Assembly: GCA_963281155.1 (NCBI GenBank)
Contig: CAUJLY010000001.1
Coordinates: 7,254,001 to 7,318,000 of the forward strand
Origin: Rhabditophanes sp. KR3021
Lineage: Eukaryota; Nematoda; Chromadorea; Rhabditida; Alloionematidae
Length of the DNA stretch: 64,000 nt
Direction: 5' to 3'
Position 1 is the first letter of the stretch. Each line of letters starts with the position of its first letter. This document shows, one piece after another, positions 33,990 to 45,400 of the stretch. The notes under the pieces are model-generated. The model made no database searches. It was not told the DNA's origin and saw only the letters and a list, made by a program, of their open reading frames with translations. The position numbers were made by a program, and so were the translations under genes.

Positions 33990-35906
33990 GCAAAAGTATT
34001 TAGATCCCGAGAAAACATCAACTGAGAAAGATGAGGTGCAAGTTATCAGTGAAATAAAACATTTTGAAAGAAATCCAATCAAAAACTCCACTTCGATGTA
34101 CGCAATACATTGCTGGCTCGTTAATGACGTTGATTGGAGGTGCAAATATTGTAAAAATTCAATTTTTAGCACCCGAAAATGAATGGTGTGAGTAATTTGA
34201 AATTGCATTTCAATAATAAGCACAATGATATTGCTTTTGAATTTAAAACAACATTACTTCACCAAAATCAATCAACTGTTGCACAATTTTTCAAGCCAAA
34301 AGAAAGAATTGAGCCTAAAAAGGATGACGTATTCTATAGTCTTTTAACTAAATTTGTTGCATCGACTAACTTTTCAATGGTTGCCAATCCGACATTTAAA
34401 GCTTTAATTGAACACACAACTAAATTTAAGCTTCCGTCGAGAAACACCATGGTCAAAAGTATTAATGAGCAAGCCTGTTTAATCAAAGCTAAAATGCTTC
34501 TGAATATTAGTGAAGGTTGGGCTTTTACCGTTGATGGTATGGATGGTTTTTATCCAGTGACAGCTAGGTTCTACGATGACAATGGAGCCGCTCATACAAA
34601 AATACTAACTGTTTTGTTACCTTCAGGAGATACCGTTCTTGTAATGTTACAAAATTATTTGGAAAGCGTAAAAGTACCCAAAGTACGTTTTAAATAGAGT
34701 TTTAATAATTAAATCATTTTGTAGCCATACTTAGTAACAGCCGATGGTGCTCTTCAACATCTGAGTAATTTTACAGAGTTTGGAACAATTTGGTGTTCTA
34801 GCCATTTGTTGAATCTTGTAGCTAAAGAATCATATGAATTAATGGGATCCAACTTATTCATCCTTTTTAAGAAGTTACAAAAAGTGAGTAACTTCTTTTT
34901 AAAAAGCTTCAAAGAGAGGAAAAAACTTTACACTTCAAAAAAGAGAATCAGAGGTGAAGTAATCACACGTTTTGTTTCTAAATTGGTTATGGCACGATCA
35001 TTTCTTAATGTAAAGGAAGATTTGGACCAATACAGCTTAAGAGATGACGCAAAGCGAGATGTTCGATTAAGTCCGATTGAAATTAAAATATTAGAATTCT
35101 TTTTAAAGTTATATGATCCAATTGATATTCTTATCAAACAATTCTCTTCGGACAACTTCTACATTGGCGATGTGATTCCTTATTGTTAACATTTATCTTC
35201 AAAAATTAAGTCCATTAAATTTAATGAATTTAATCCATTTCGTTTAATGGAATTCAATGACTCGTCATTAGAAACAGATGATAGTTCAGAGGAGGAAAAT
35301 AGTGAAGAAGAGGATTGGATCGATTCAGATGATGATGACCACAGAATTCAACAAAGTGTTATTTTGGATGAATTTGATAGCTTAGGAAAAAATATGATCT
35401 TACAATTAAATAAAAGAATAGAGAAGATCATTACTAACCCAACTCTCCTCATGGCGACTTACCCCAATCCAGAGTATTGTTTAAGGAACTTCTTTAATGC
35501 TCGCAAATGGGAAGAAATAAGACAGCTTATAGATTCAAAAATTGATATTATCACCTCTACACCAGATAATAATTTGGTTGCGGAAAACAAAAATGATATG
35601 TTCCAATTTATTGATGAGGTCAACATTGATCAAGAAGAGACATTAACAATGTCAATGAATTATCAAAAGTGTATTAAAAAAGCTGGAAAATTCAAATGTG
35701 CCGATGATTTTTGGAACACAAACAAAGTGGACTTTCCAGAATATTACAAATTATACAGAATTTTCAAGTTAGGAACAGCTAGTAGTATTAGTAACGAGCG
35801 TTTCTCTTCACATATCAATTTATTGAGAGATAGTAGAAGATCAAGTATTACGGATAATAATTTATTATCACAATTTATAGTAAATACTGAAAATATTAGC
35901 TTCTAA
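33990..35906 (+). pseudogene. Broken hAT-family transposase
   Basis: Pieces of one transposase lie in order but in shifting frames. A BED zinc finger is split: DWRCKYCKNSIF (two Cys) ends at a stop near 34180, and LKLHFNNKHND (two His) continues in another frame from 34179. The catalytic core follows at 34179-34682, with an intron at 34683-34724 joining VPK to PYLVTADGALQHLSNF, then CSSHLLNLVAKESYEL. A TAA ends this at 35187. The C-terminus resumes at 35247 with an acidic stretch and the hAT dimerisation region (FWNTNKVDFPEYYKLYRIFK, then SNERFSSHINLLRDSRRSS). The family moves DNA by cut and paste. At least two disruptions make this copy inactive. Confidence 0.85.
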
Positions 35907-35984
35907 AATTTGTAATTGTTTGCCTTTTAATATAAATTTTTATTTTGAATAAGTTGTTGTTTACATATACCAGAAAATATCATC

Positions 35985-36080
35985 ATCCGGTTTCATCCGG
36001 CCGGATATCCCCAAAAAAAATTTAAATCCTCTGGATGGATCCGGATTTTTCCCGGGATGTCATCCATCCGGTGACAGGTC
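35985..36080. repeat. ATCCGG-rich palindromic block, candidate right end of the hAT element
   Basis: ATCCGG or its complement occurs at 35985-35990, 35995-36000, 36001-36006, 36039-36046 and 36066-36071, including the perfect 12-bp palindrome ATCCGGCCGGAT at 35995-36006 and CCCGGG at 36051-36056. The block ends GTGACAGGTC, whose complement GACCTGTCAC resembles hAT terminal repeats. Subterminal hexamer clusters are typical transposase-binding sites in hAT elements. The matching left end was not found. Confidence 0.5.
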
Positions 36081-38972
36081 TATTGCTAATGTAAAATTAT
36101 TCGATCATCAAAAAATGGAGCGAAGATTATGATTTAGTAAAAAAGAATGAGTCTTTTTTGTTTACTTATGTTCACTTGACTCCAATGACTCAAAATTAAC
36201 ATATTAATTATTTTTTCTATGTAATTATAACGTGTTGATGACGTGTCAAATACGTGTTAGTTATTAAGTGTTTAAGATCAGTTGATCTGGCATTTGTCTA
36301 TTCACTCGTTTAATTGTATTTTGGTGTTTACACCTCATTTATTTTGTGTAGTAATTTATAATTGTATCTGTTTTGGTATTGTTTACTTGTTGTAAACAAA
36401 CCTAGTCGAAAGTAGAAACCCTTTGGATTTGTGAGTGAAACAAAGAAGGGCTAAGATTATTAATTATCTATTATGTAAATTATATTGTATTGTATGTGTT
36501 TTTAGTTTTAAGTCTTAACTAAGGTTAACTTATAAAATTGATTGAATTTTACTCTGGCCTTGTTATTTTGTATCTGTGGATCAACTGGAGGACGAGGGAG
36601 CCAAAATAATCAATTTATTTTTACTATTTGTAAAAGTTACTTGCCGTCTGTATATAATATTTATGATTACCCAGTTAGCAAATATTTAACAAGATCTGAA
36701 AATGGTAGAGCAACATTCAAATTTTCACACTGTGTACTGATGATTTTGAGATGTTTGAATGCATCACAGTTTAAATTTAAAAACAATTAATAACTTACTG
36801 ATTTTTGCCAATGCCGCCAACAACAACCACCCACAAAATATTATATGATATGACGCAGTTGACCAATGTAGAACTAAAACTTTAAACGCTCTTGAATTTT
36901 GCTTCATGTTATCACCAATCAGTCACTCACTTTTCAATGAAAACAAACAAAAGTGATAATGTTATTTTGTTTGGAAGGTGATTTATAGTTGCAAAAGGCA
37001 TTTTCGTAAGTTCAAACAAATATTGTAGTTTCAAAGAGCTCATTTTATATGACTAATCGCGTTGTTGATTTTTTAGTTTATTAAAAGGACATTAAAATAA
37101 ATATAATTATTTGATACAAATTAGCCAAATATGTGATAAGGCATCAAATTATAGCAAGAAATGTAAATAATAAGGTCATCCTTAAACAATTATTATATTT
37201 AAAAAAGCAGTTTTTGTTTTGTTAATTGTTGATATTTTTTAAATTTACTTTACTTAGTACACATTTTTCCGATCATTTCAAAGTTTCAACTAAGTCATAG
37301 ACCAATTTATTTGGTCTAAAACATTTTTTATTCTAATCTTAATAAATTATTTTTTCGTCTAATTAGTCATACAAGTACAAACAGAGCTGATAACCTAAGT
37401 GAACATTGTATACCAAATCATGTATTCTGTTGCACGTAATATTATGGGATTCTTTACATATTGTAACATATACTTTTTTGAGATAAATTTAGTGATCAGA
37501 AATTCTCAAATCCTTTTTAATACTATGATACTTATTAAATAGTATGTTCAATGTAGTTTTCTGTACTATTTCCTATAAAAATAAATTTGATATCACAAAG
37601 TTTAGTATCGGCCACTTTTTAAACATTTATTAGAGACATTTTTTATATAGATATTCTTTTTGTATACTTCAAATATTAAAAACGTTATCATCATGACTAC
37701 ATAATTTCTTATCTTGCACTTTTTGCTAAAAAACATCCTGATTATATAGTTCTTCACTCAGTCATTTTTAAATGTTCGCTTATAACAACCTTCACATTTG
37801 GTTATTGTTACTAATATTGTTACATATATCGATAATGTACTTCGGTCATTATCGTGTCATCACTATTTACACATATATAAGCATTCATAGCTAAATAAAC
37901 ATCACTTTCTTTAATAAATATCCTTCTCAATACAAACGAATATAAATATTCTCACTATATTTTTTGACGTTATTCTAATGATTCAAAGTATGCGATATTA
38001 TTTTAGTCAAAAAATGATTTGTATACGACAGAGACATTTTTTATAAGATCGACCCAATACCACAACTCTGAATAAAGAGTTGTTTTTTCAGTCCAATCTT
38101 ATATTTTTTGCAAATCATTATTTTTTATCCGACATACAGATTACGATTAACTTAAACTACAACTTGAGTTCTTAAGTGTATATTGTTATTCCATGAACGT
38201 TATTTTATGAATCATTTACATCCATGATTGATAATGTGGAACAAGATTACAAGAATGTAACCTTTTATTTGGCATAAGACCAACATGTTAATGATATTAT
38301 CCTTATAAAACATTACATTAGTACACGATTACATATAGATAGTAGAACATGGTGATCGTGGGCATATCCGACAGATACTTTAAAAAATCTTACTCACATT
38401 TATTTGAAAATAATTATTAATTTTATATTAAGTGAACATTAGCGCGATTGTTTTGGCATCGAGCTTCATGTTTGGTTTAAATAAGTCATGGATAGGTAAT
38501 GTACTTCAAGTGACGTGGCAATACCTATCATCAAATACCTACTATAAAAGGTGAAACATGCTTCAGTCATGTCATTAATCCCGATCTTGTCTTACGTCAT
38601 GCTACTGCCACTTATATCCTTAATTAACCTTAACTTATATTACCGTTGTACACTAGTTTTAATTGTTAACACGTGTCTTTACACAGATGATTAGCTGGTC
38701 TAATCGTCAACATTGTATTTTATACTTATCATTAATCCACATTTACTTTAAAGGTATTACGCCTGCCAATTAGGTTTATTCAAGCAATTGTACCTTTCAA
38801 AAGACTCAACCTATAGAACGTTTCGTTGTTGGGGTAAGTTACTTTATCTTATTTATTTTAATCTCTTTTGTTTAAATAAATAGTTCTAATTTTTATCTGG
38901 TGTTTACGATTCGGAGAGTGTGTACCAGTAGCTTTACTTGCTGGGACAAACATCTTTTATTTTTTACTATTA
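36081..38972. other. Gene-poor stretch upstream of the GIY-YIG gene
   Basis: About 2.9 kb. On the minus strand, 36800-36912 reads as a possible exon: ATG followed by a hydrophobic segment (HIIFCGWLLLAALAKI) and a good GTAAGT donor, with a TTTTCAG acceptor near 36697. The product would stop after about 45 residues, so it may be a gene relic. A TATAAAAGG box lies at about 38541 and a GTAAGT...AATAG pair at about 38833-38883 could be a 5' UTR intron of the GIY-YIG gene. A foldback at 38009-38126 is listed separately. Confidence 0.35.
38009..38126. repeat. 118-nt imperfect foldback
   Basis: The left arm (AAAAAATGATTTG ... ATAAGAT) pairs with the right arm (ATCTTATATTTTTTG, CAAATCATTATTTTTT) over more than 20 bp, interrupted by an asymmetric loop. 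A small perfect hairpin, CAACTC-TGAATAAA-GAGTTG, sits near the apex. It may be a miniature transposon, a fragment of an element end, or a structured transcript. Confidence 0.5.
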
Positions 38973-40409
38973 ATGATAGTAAATACTAATAACAGTGAGA
39001 GTGATGAAGGCATTATTAAACTAGAACTCTCTTATAATAATATAAATAAATTAATAGCTAATTTAAAGGAGGAGGCTGATAAATTAATTAATAGCTATTT
39101 GCCCAAAAAACCTACAAATATCAAAATTTTTTTAAACAAAAAAGCATTTACAGATTTTGAAAAATTGATTAAATTTACAAATCTAACCCATCCTGAATTA
39201 TCCTCTTTTCTGTTTGATGATAAAGATGTTATTAAGAGCTACAAAGCAACAAAACCAAAGAAATACAAAGCAGAATTACCAAATTTTGAATATCTTAATA
39301 AGATTGCAGTTACAATGAATGAAAAAGGAAATTTTTACAATGAATTTATTTTGATATTGCAAGCTGTAAAGTGTGTATTATATATTTTTGAAATTAGTGA
39401 TAGCATTGATGGTGATACTAAGAATGCTGCACAACGTGAATTAATGATAAGAGTAAATAAAGTCACAACTATTCCAAATTATGAAAAGGCAAAGGAGCTA
39501 GCAGATGATTTTCAGTCCAAAATGAAGAAAAAAAAACGCGAAAAGAATGATATTTTTCCCATTTTCTTCGATGAAAAAGACAAAGGAAACTTTACTAAAA
39601 ATTTTAATTTTATCATGAAGAAAGAAGATACGAGTGGAAAAGTTGGTATCACCATCAAGAAGATTTTACAAGCATTTTCTGAAGATGACGATGAGTCATG
39701 GTGGTGGAATCGGCTTGATCAATTTCATTCGGACTCTCTCATTGAACGTATAGTAACTGGCGCAACCTGGAAATTATTTGACTTTACATATATTAAAGTA
39801 GATGATATAGCAAAATATAAATGTTTGGCATGTTCAGAAGAATTTTACCTTTCTAGTGAATCTCGTAATCACATGAGAGAAAGAAAATGTGAAGGTTGGG
39901 AAGACAAAGCCAAGGAAATTAGTTCTCGATATGACGCTGTTGCATTTATGAGCTTATTGGATGAGATGACTCCTAGGCCAGAAGATCGACGATGTGATTT
40001 ATATATCCATTTAGATCCTAGAAAACTGAATACTGCTTCTCCACAAAAAAATGTGATTTACGTTGGAGAAACCGGGGATTTTATTTATAGGATGTCTCAA
40101 CACGCCGATGAATATTACACTGCGGTAAAGCGTAAAAATATAGATGGCGACAAGGTAAAAAAATATCATGAAATTTCAACCAATCAAATGAAAATTATTA
40201 TTTTAAAAGTGACATATTCATCAAAGGAAAAGGCGAAAAACTTTGAATATATCTTGATTGAATATTTCAAAAAACATTTCAAAAAACAGTTATGTAATGC
40301 TGTCGCGGGAATACCTTCTTCTGATATCATATATTTCATGAATGAAAAACTCAATAAAGAAGTAGGTGATTTAATATTAAAAGGCTTTTTTTCCCAAATG
40401 AATGAATAG
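38973..40409 (+). CDS. Intronless GIY-YIG endonuclease-domain protein
   Basis: A single 478-codon frame without introns, unlike the neighbouring genes. The first 200 residues are Lys-rich and helical, without a recognised domain. A possible zinc-binding segment at about 284-310 reads CLACSEEFYLSSESRNHMRE followed by a Cys. The C-terminal domain from about 360 fits GIY-YIG nucleases: NVIYVGETGDFIYRMSQHAD (the Y and YVG strand, Arg373 and His377 on the following helix), a conserved Glu at about 425 (NFEYILIEYF) and Asn at about 442 (LCNAVAG). The pattern is closer to LEM-3/ANKLE1-like and Penelope-type endonucleases than to SLX1. These enzymes nick DNA using one metal ion. It may be a domesticated or still mobile selfish gene. 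The start is the first in-frame ATG. Confidence 0.72.
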   Translation: MIVNTNNSESDEGIIKLELSYNNINKLIANLKEEADKLINSYLPKKPTNIKIFLNKKAFTDFEKLIKFTNLTHPELSSFLFDDKDVIKSYKATKPKKYKAELPNFEYLNKIAVTMNEKGNFYNEFILILQAVKCVLYIFEISDSIDGDTKNAAQRELMIRVNKVTTIPNYEKAKELADDFQSKMKKKKREKNDIFPIFFDEKDKGNFTKNFNFIMKKEDTSGKVGITIKKILQAFSEDDDESWWWNRLDQFHSDSLIERIVTGATWKLFDFTYIKVDDIAKYKCLACSEEFYLSSESRNHMRERKCEGWEDKAKEISSRYDAVAFMSLLDEMTPRPEDRRCDLYIHLDPRKLNTASPQKNVIYVGETGDFIYRMSQHADEYYTAVKRKNIDGDKVKKYHEISTNQMKIIILKVTYSSKEKAKNFEYILIEYFKKHFKKQLCNAVAGIPSSDIIYFMNEKLNKEVGDLILKGFFSQMNE

Positions 40410-41014
40410 GTAGTTCTCAAATTACTTTACTATTTTGAGTTATTGCTTGCTTTTCATTTGACAAAAATGTCTAGCTTTGCAACTAATAACAACTATTTGC
40501 GATAAATCATAGACTATGTAACAATGGATCCTTCAAAAACCAAAACTTCAGACGATGCAAATTTGTCTTAACCTTCTAAATCATACATAAAATAAACAAT
40601 ATATTTAGCGAAATTAGTAATACTAATGTCATATATTTTAACAAAATCTTCACAAAGCTTACTCTGTATTTATTTGTTAGTCATTTTACTTAATTTTTGT
40701 GTGATTTTGCTGTTTTTACTAAAAGAAGTTTTGAATGAGTAATAAATATTTTTCAAAATTAAAAAATGTCTAGTTCATTTGAATAAATTAAACTGGATAG
40801 TTAGCTTTGCCAATTTTGTAGTTCAAATAAACACTATGAAGAAAAGCTGTAAACTAGCTGGCAAGAAGCCGTATACTTTTTGCGCTCTCTAAACTACCTA
40901 TTTGAATGATTATTTTCATATTGGATAGACGGCTCGCTATCAATAGTACCCCAAAGCCACCACTAACACTAATACTTATCTTAATCTCTATATTACCTAT
41001 TTCCTACTCCAATA
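40410..41014. other. Intergenic, no gene seen
   Basis: About 600 bp, AT-rich. The string AAAAATGTCTAG occurs twice (about 40464 and 40762) and in inverted form (AGACATTTTTTA) at about 37634 and 38033 upstream of the GIY-YIG gene. Whether these are element ends is unclear. Confidence 0.35.
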
Positions 41015-41540
41015 ATGCCACATTTGCCAAGATTTGCCTTAAACAAGATTGGTTCAATTAACTGTCTTAGCCTTGCAGCGGAGAGTGGAACGGAGATACA
41101 CCTAACTTTACTCGCGAAGTCAATGTACGAACAAGGTTTAGATCTACTATTTGTATGCGAAACTAAAAGGAAAGCTGTTGTTTTTGACTTTAACTTTGAA
41201 GTAATGGAAACTGGCCACGGCTGGAAGAATGAAGAGTTGCATTGTATATTCGGAAACGCCGGGAAAATAGGAGACGTTGGATTTGTGATTGGTAATCATC
41301 TGAAAAGCACCATCTCACTAATCCAAGGATGGGACGAATCGACTTCCGCATTAACGACAAGATTCTTGCCTGCATTGTAGCCTAAGCCCCCACCTTAAAA
41401 AGCTCGGACTCTGAACAAGATGCGTTTTACAATTACTTAGACGACCCCTGGAAGCTCTCAAGATACGACAAGCTCCTTGTTAGTGGAGACCTCAACACCA
41501 GAATCGCATCATGCTACCGGAGAAACACACAAAAATTATA
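41015..41540 (+). pseudogene. AP-endonuclease fragment of a non-LTR retrotransposon
   Basis: A 121-codon frame begins like the N-terminal endonuclease of RTE-like or CR1-like elements: KIGSINCLSLAAESGTEIHL, then EQGLDLLFVCETK, GNAGKIGDVGFVIGN. At about 41340 the homologous text moves to another frame (INDKILACIVA), hits a TAG, and continues as DAFYNYLDDPWKLSRYDKLL and VSGDLNTRIAS, the GDxN motif of the nuclease. No reverse transcriptase follows. This is a truncated, frameshifted remnant. Confidence 0.72.
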
Positions 41541-41900
41541 ATGTCACTTTTTATACACTACCGTTTTATTAATTGCATTGAAGAAATTTTTATACATAAT
41601 ATTTTAGCATTTATTGAAAAAAATACGTCTACATTTTTTAAGATTTGGAAGGCAAAAATTGCAACAAAAATGAAAGCAATGTAAATAATTACATTTTGCA
41701 CGCAAAAAGTAATTGACATTATTTATGTAAAAATAAGATTTTTGCGACAATTCATAAGAAATATCATTTTTTTAAAAGATCCTGAAGCTCTTTTGAGCTA
41801 TTTTTTTTGGAATGACCAGCTATTTAAATGGAATTTCAGTTGACATTATTAAAAATCCTCAAAAACTAGTCCTTGGACTTTTAAAATTTGCCGTACTTTC
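41541..41900. other. Noncoding spacer
   Basis: About 360 bp of AT-rich sequence between the retrotransposon fragment and the tandem array. Nothing recognised. Confidence 0.4.
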
Positions 41901-42430
41901 GTTGATTCATATCTATTATAAATAAATGTAAACATAAAATGTTAACTTTTTTATAGTCCCATCAAAAAATTTTTTTTAAACGCATTCGAAAGAGAAAACA
42001 ATTTAGAATTACCCATTTTTTTGTTTTTGATTTTTTCAAATTTACGAGGGTGTACCGGATGGGTCAAGATGGGGTCAAAAATTAAAACTGAAGCTACAAA
42101 GTCGACTTTATACTTATTCGAAAGAGAATCGAAAATGGGGAAGAATGGATATAATATGTCTGCTAAAGTAATGGTTTTTTACAACATTATAAAAGGAAAT
42201 AAGCGTAAAATACTGATTTTTGCTAGGAATGCATATAAATCGTATCTGAAGCCGTTTTGAAAAGGTGTCATAGTGCTAAAAAAACCCACATTTTTTTTAT
42301 TGAGTCATTTTTTCAATGTCTACGGGTAGGGTCAAGTAAAGGTCAAAAATTTAAAATCTTCGCATGACGACGGTAATCATTCGAAAGAGGATAAAAAATG
42401 AGGTAGATTACCATAAAAACATTTTGAAAA
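41900..42430. repeat. Diverged tandem array, period about 132 bp
   Basis: ATTCGAAAGAG occurs at 41984, 42116 and 42379, and a degenerate form (tttTGAAAAGG) near 42254, giving spacings of about 132, 138 and 125. GGGTCAAG followed by GGTCAAAAATT(T)AAAA occurs at 42061 and 42329 (268 apart), and ACCCA followed by a T-tract precedes both. Alternate units are more alike, suggesting a dimeric higher-order repeat of about 265 bp. The array stops exactly where Helitron copy 2 begins (42431). Confidence 0.6.
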
Positions 42431-45400
42431 CTAGCCGAATACGCGACTTCGTCGCGTTGCGTCTACTTTGGTGTGAATATTAGATATGCCTTTTATGAAT
42501 TTAATAATTGCTTTCTACAAAATAATTGATATGAGTATTAACTGCTTTAATTGGTAAACAAACATAAGTATTTTACACATATTTTTTATTAAAAATTAAA
42601 ACTAAAATGGCACATAAAAATACATTATAATAATATAATAAATTATAAAAAGACTTCCTTGAAGACAATGTTATCCGTTATATTCGTTTGTCTCATTTTG
42701 TCATCAGGCGTTGATACAAAAAGATGTGCTGGAGACTTAACTCTTGATAATCCAACATAGAGTTGTCCATGAGTGAAACAGTCTTTTGTTAAATCAAGAC
42801 CAACTCGAGATAATGTCTGTCCCTGCGATTTGTTGATTGTCATCGCGTAGGCCAGTCTGACAGGGAATTGTTTTCTTGTAAAGGTGAAGGGAAACTCTTT
42901 CTCTGGAGATATCAAATTGATTCTTGGGATCAAAACAGTATTACCAAGATGAGGTGCGACTATGTGTTGGCATGTAAGAAAAGATGGATTTATTGCCGTT
43001 ACCAAAAGACGTGTTCCATTGCACACTCCAGATTTAATGTTCAAATTTCTCAGGACAGTTACAATACAATTTAATTTGAGACGTAAATTGTGAACTGGAA
43101 AGCCATTTGGTGTCAAACTGTTTAAATATTCTACCGGAAGATTTTGAATATTTAGGTCGACTGATGGATCTGAATGTAGAAGATCTGCAGACAACAGGTT
43201 CACGATATCACCACTAACAATCTTTTCCAATACAGTTTCATTGATCAAATCCACAGCTTTATTTGTTGGTGCAAGAATAATTGAGGTAAATCTATCAGCA
43301 GATTTTTGATCTTGATCTTCAAAGACATCCTTAATTAAATCTCCTGAACTTCTTATTTCCTCGGGAACTGAAATCTTACTTCCTTTGTTCTTGACATTTT
43401 CTTCTTTACCATCACCAACATTAAGAACCCATTTAGCAAACTCTACTTCATTTTGATTTACTCGCATGTTTTGAGTTAACTCAAATAATTCAAAGTGTTT
43501 TTTCCATAGTGGAGAGAACTTGATGGTTGCCAGGACATTTTCGGATCGAGTAGAGTGCTCAATAATTGGCAAAGTTTGTCGAAAGTCGCCTCCAAGTATA
43601 ATCACTTTTCCTCCAAATGGTAAAGTATTTTTACAAACTTCTTGCAGTCTTTTGTTAATGTATCCAAGGAGCCATTTATTGAACATGGGAGCTTCGTCAA
43701 TAATCAAAACATTCGCCTCCGACAATTTCTTTCTTTTTTCTTTATTGATAGGCGATAGTAGAACGTTGTCGTCGACAATATCCAAACGAATAGAGAACAA
43801 TGAATGACTTGTTTGTCCAGAAGGTAGTAGTGTTGCAGCTATACCAGTACTTGCTGAATTTACAACATTTTTGCCTTCACCACGCAACAAATAATACAAT
43901 ATCATGTATACAAATGTTTTGCTGCAGCCAGCTGGTCCTTGCAAAAAATATGCGCGCCGAGTTGATTGTCCATTTACAGCCGCAATAATCTTTTTAATAA
44001 ATTCTGTCTGTCTTGGATTAGCCTTTTCAAGCATTTCATGGCCAATTTTAAGCAGTTCTTTTGGATCAGCTACAAAATCTAAGTCAACCTTGTCAATTTC
44101 GTATTTTGGCAAGTCAGTAGGTCCACGATAATTGTTGGCATCTAGAGATGAGTAAATATCGTACAAAGCCTGTTCAATTGCACGATCCTTGTCTTGATAT
44201 TTTCTCTCATAGTCATCTGTTAGATCTTTGACAAAGAGATTAGATATTTTGTTGTGTTCTTTGAAAGTTGGATAATAGCATATTAGCAACGCGAAGAATT
44301 CCCTAACTTCTTTGCCAAAGGAAGTGTTGACAACTTCTCTCATTATTTCCTCAAAGTTTTCTTGTGAGTCGACGAATCCTAATGCAGCTGCTGCTTCAAA
44401 AAAAGTCCCATAAGTGACATCGTTGATTGTTCTCAAATCTTGATAACATTTTGGTCCGGGAACATGAAGAAGTAGTTGTCTGAGTGAAAATTTTTCAACA
44501 TGTAATGCAGATACAACAAAGATTCGTCCGATTGTAGTAGAATGGCGCACACGTTTTTTCCATTTTCTTGTTTTGGTATCAAAGCTATACATGCTTGGAT
44601 ATGCAGAATACGTCAAAGATCGAGCATCCTTATCATAAGTATTCAATTCAAAAAAAGCTTCGAGCATTGACTTTACATCTTGACGGCCTTTTTTGCTCCA
44701 TTCAGTAAAATTTGATTCCACATCTGCTACAGCAAAAGTTTCAGTTGGCAAATGGACTGGCAAACGATAAACAGCAATATCTTTATAGAGCATAGGATAT
44801 TCCATGATCCTCCACATTGCTTCAGACGCTCCTAAGTATCTCGCTTCCAGAAATTCATTGATTTCATCTTTGCCTTTTGTTTTCTCAACAACATTCACAT
44901 TAAGCTTATCAGCGCCTTTATGTGCATATTTAAAAATGTATTTGACTGATGAAATAGAGCCGCATGCAAGAATGTTTAAATGGCATTTGTACTTTCTTAA
45001 TTGTAATTTGCTCTAAAATAATCTTTTATAAATATTATATAGCATCAAAAACAAACCAAATGAAGTATTGACTTTTTTTCTTTGCCTACGATCTTCAGCA
45101 TTCTTTTTATTCCTTATTGCTAATCTTTTTTTATCATCAACAGGCATAGAAACAGAATTATTGAGCAGGAGAGTATCATCTAAAATTGAAAATATATTTG
45201 TTGTTTCTTAATATTATAACAAACCTTTTTCAAAACTCATGATTGCGTCACTAACTACTTTCATTAATGCAGGATCATCTTGATTGACATTCATCCATAT
45301 AGACTTAATTAAATCATAATGGGTTAAGGCTGTATTATGAAATAATACCAACGGCCATCTTGGAGACATCGTAACAGTATCCTTTAAATGAAGTGCAAAG

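Noticed and set aside
36542..36790. 82-codon plus-strand frame
   Set aside because: No ATG start (begins TTG) and no motif. The minus strand shows better splice signals here.
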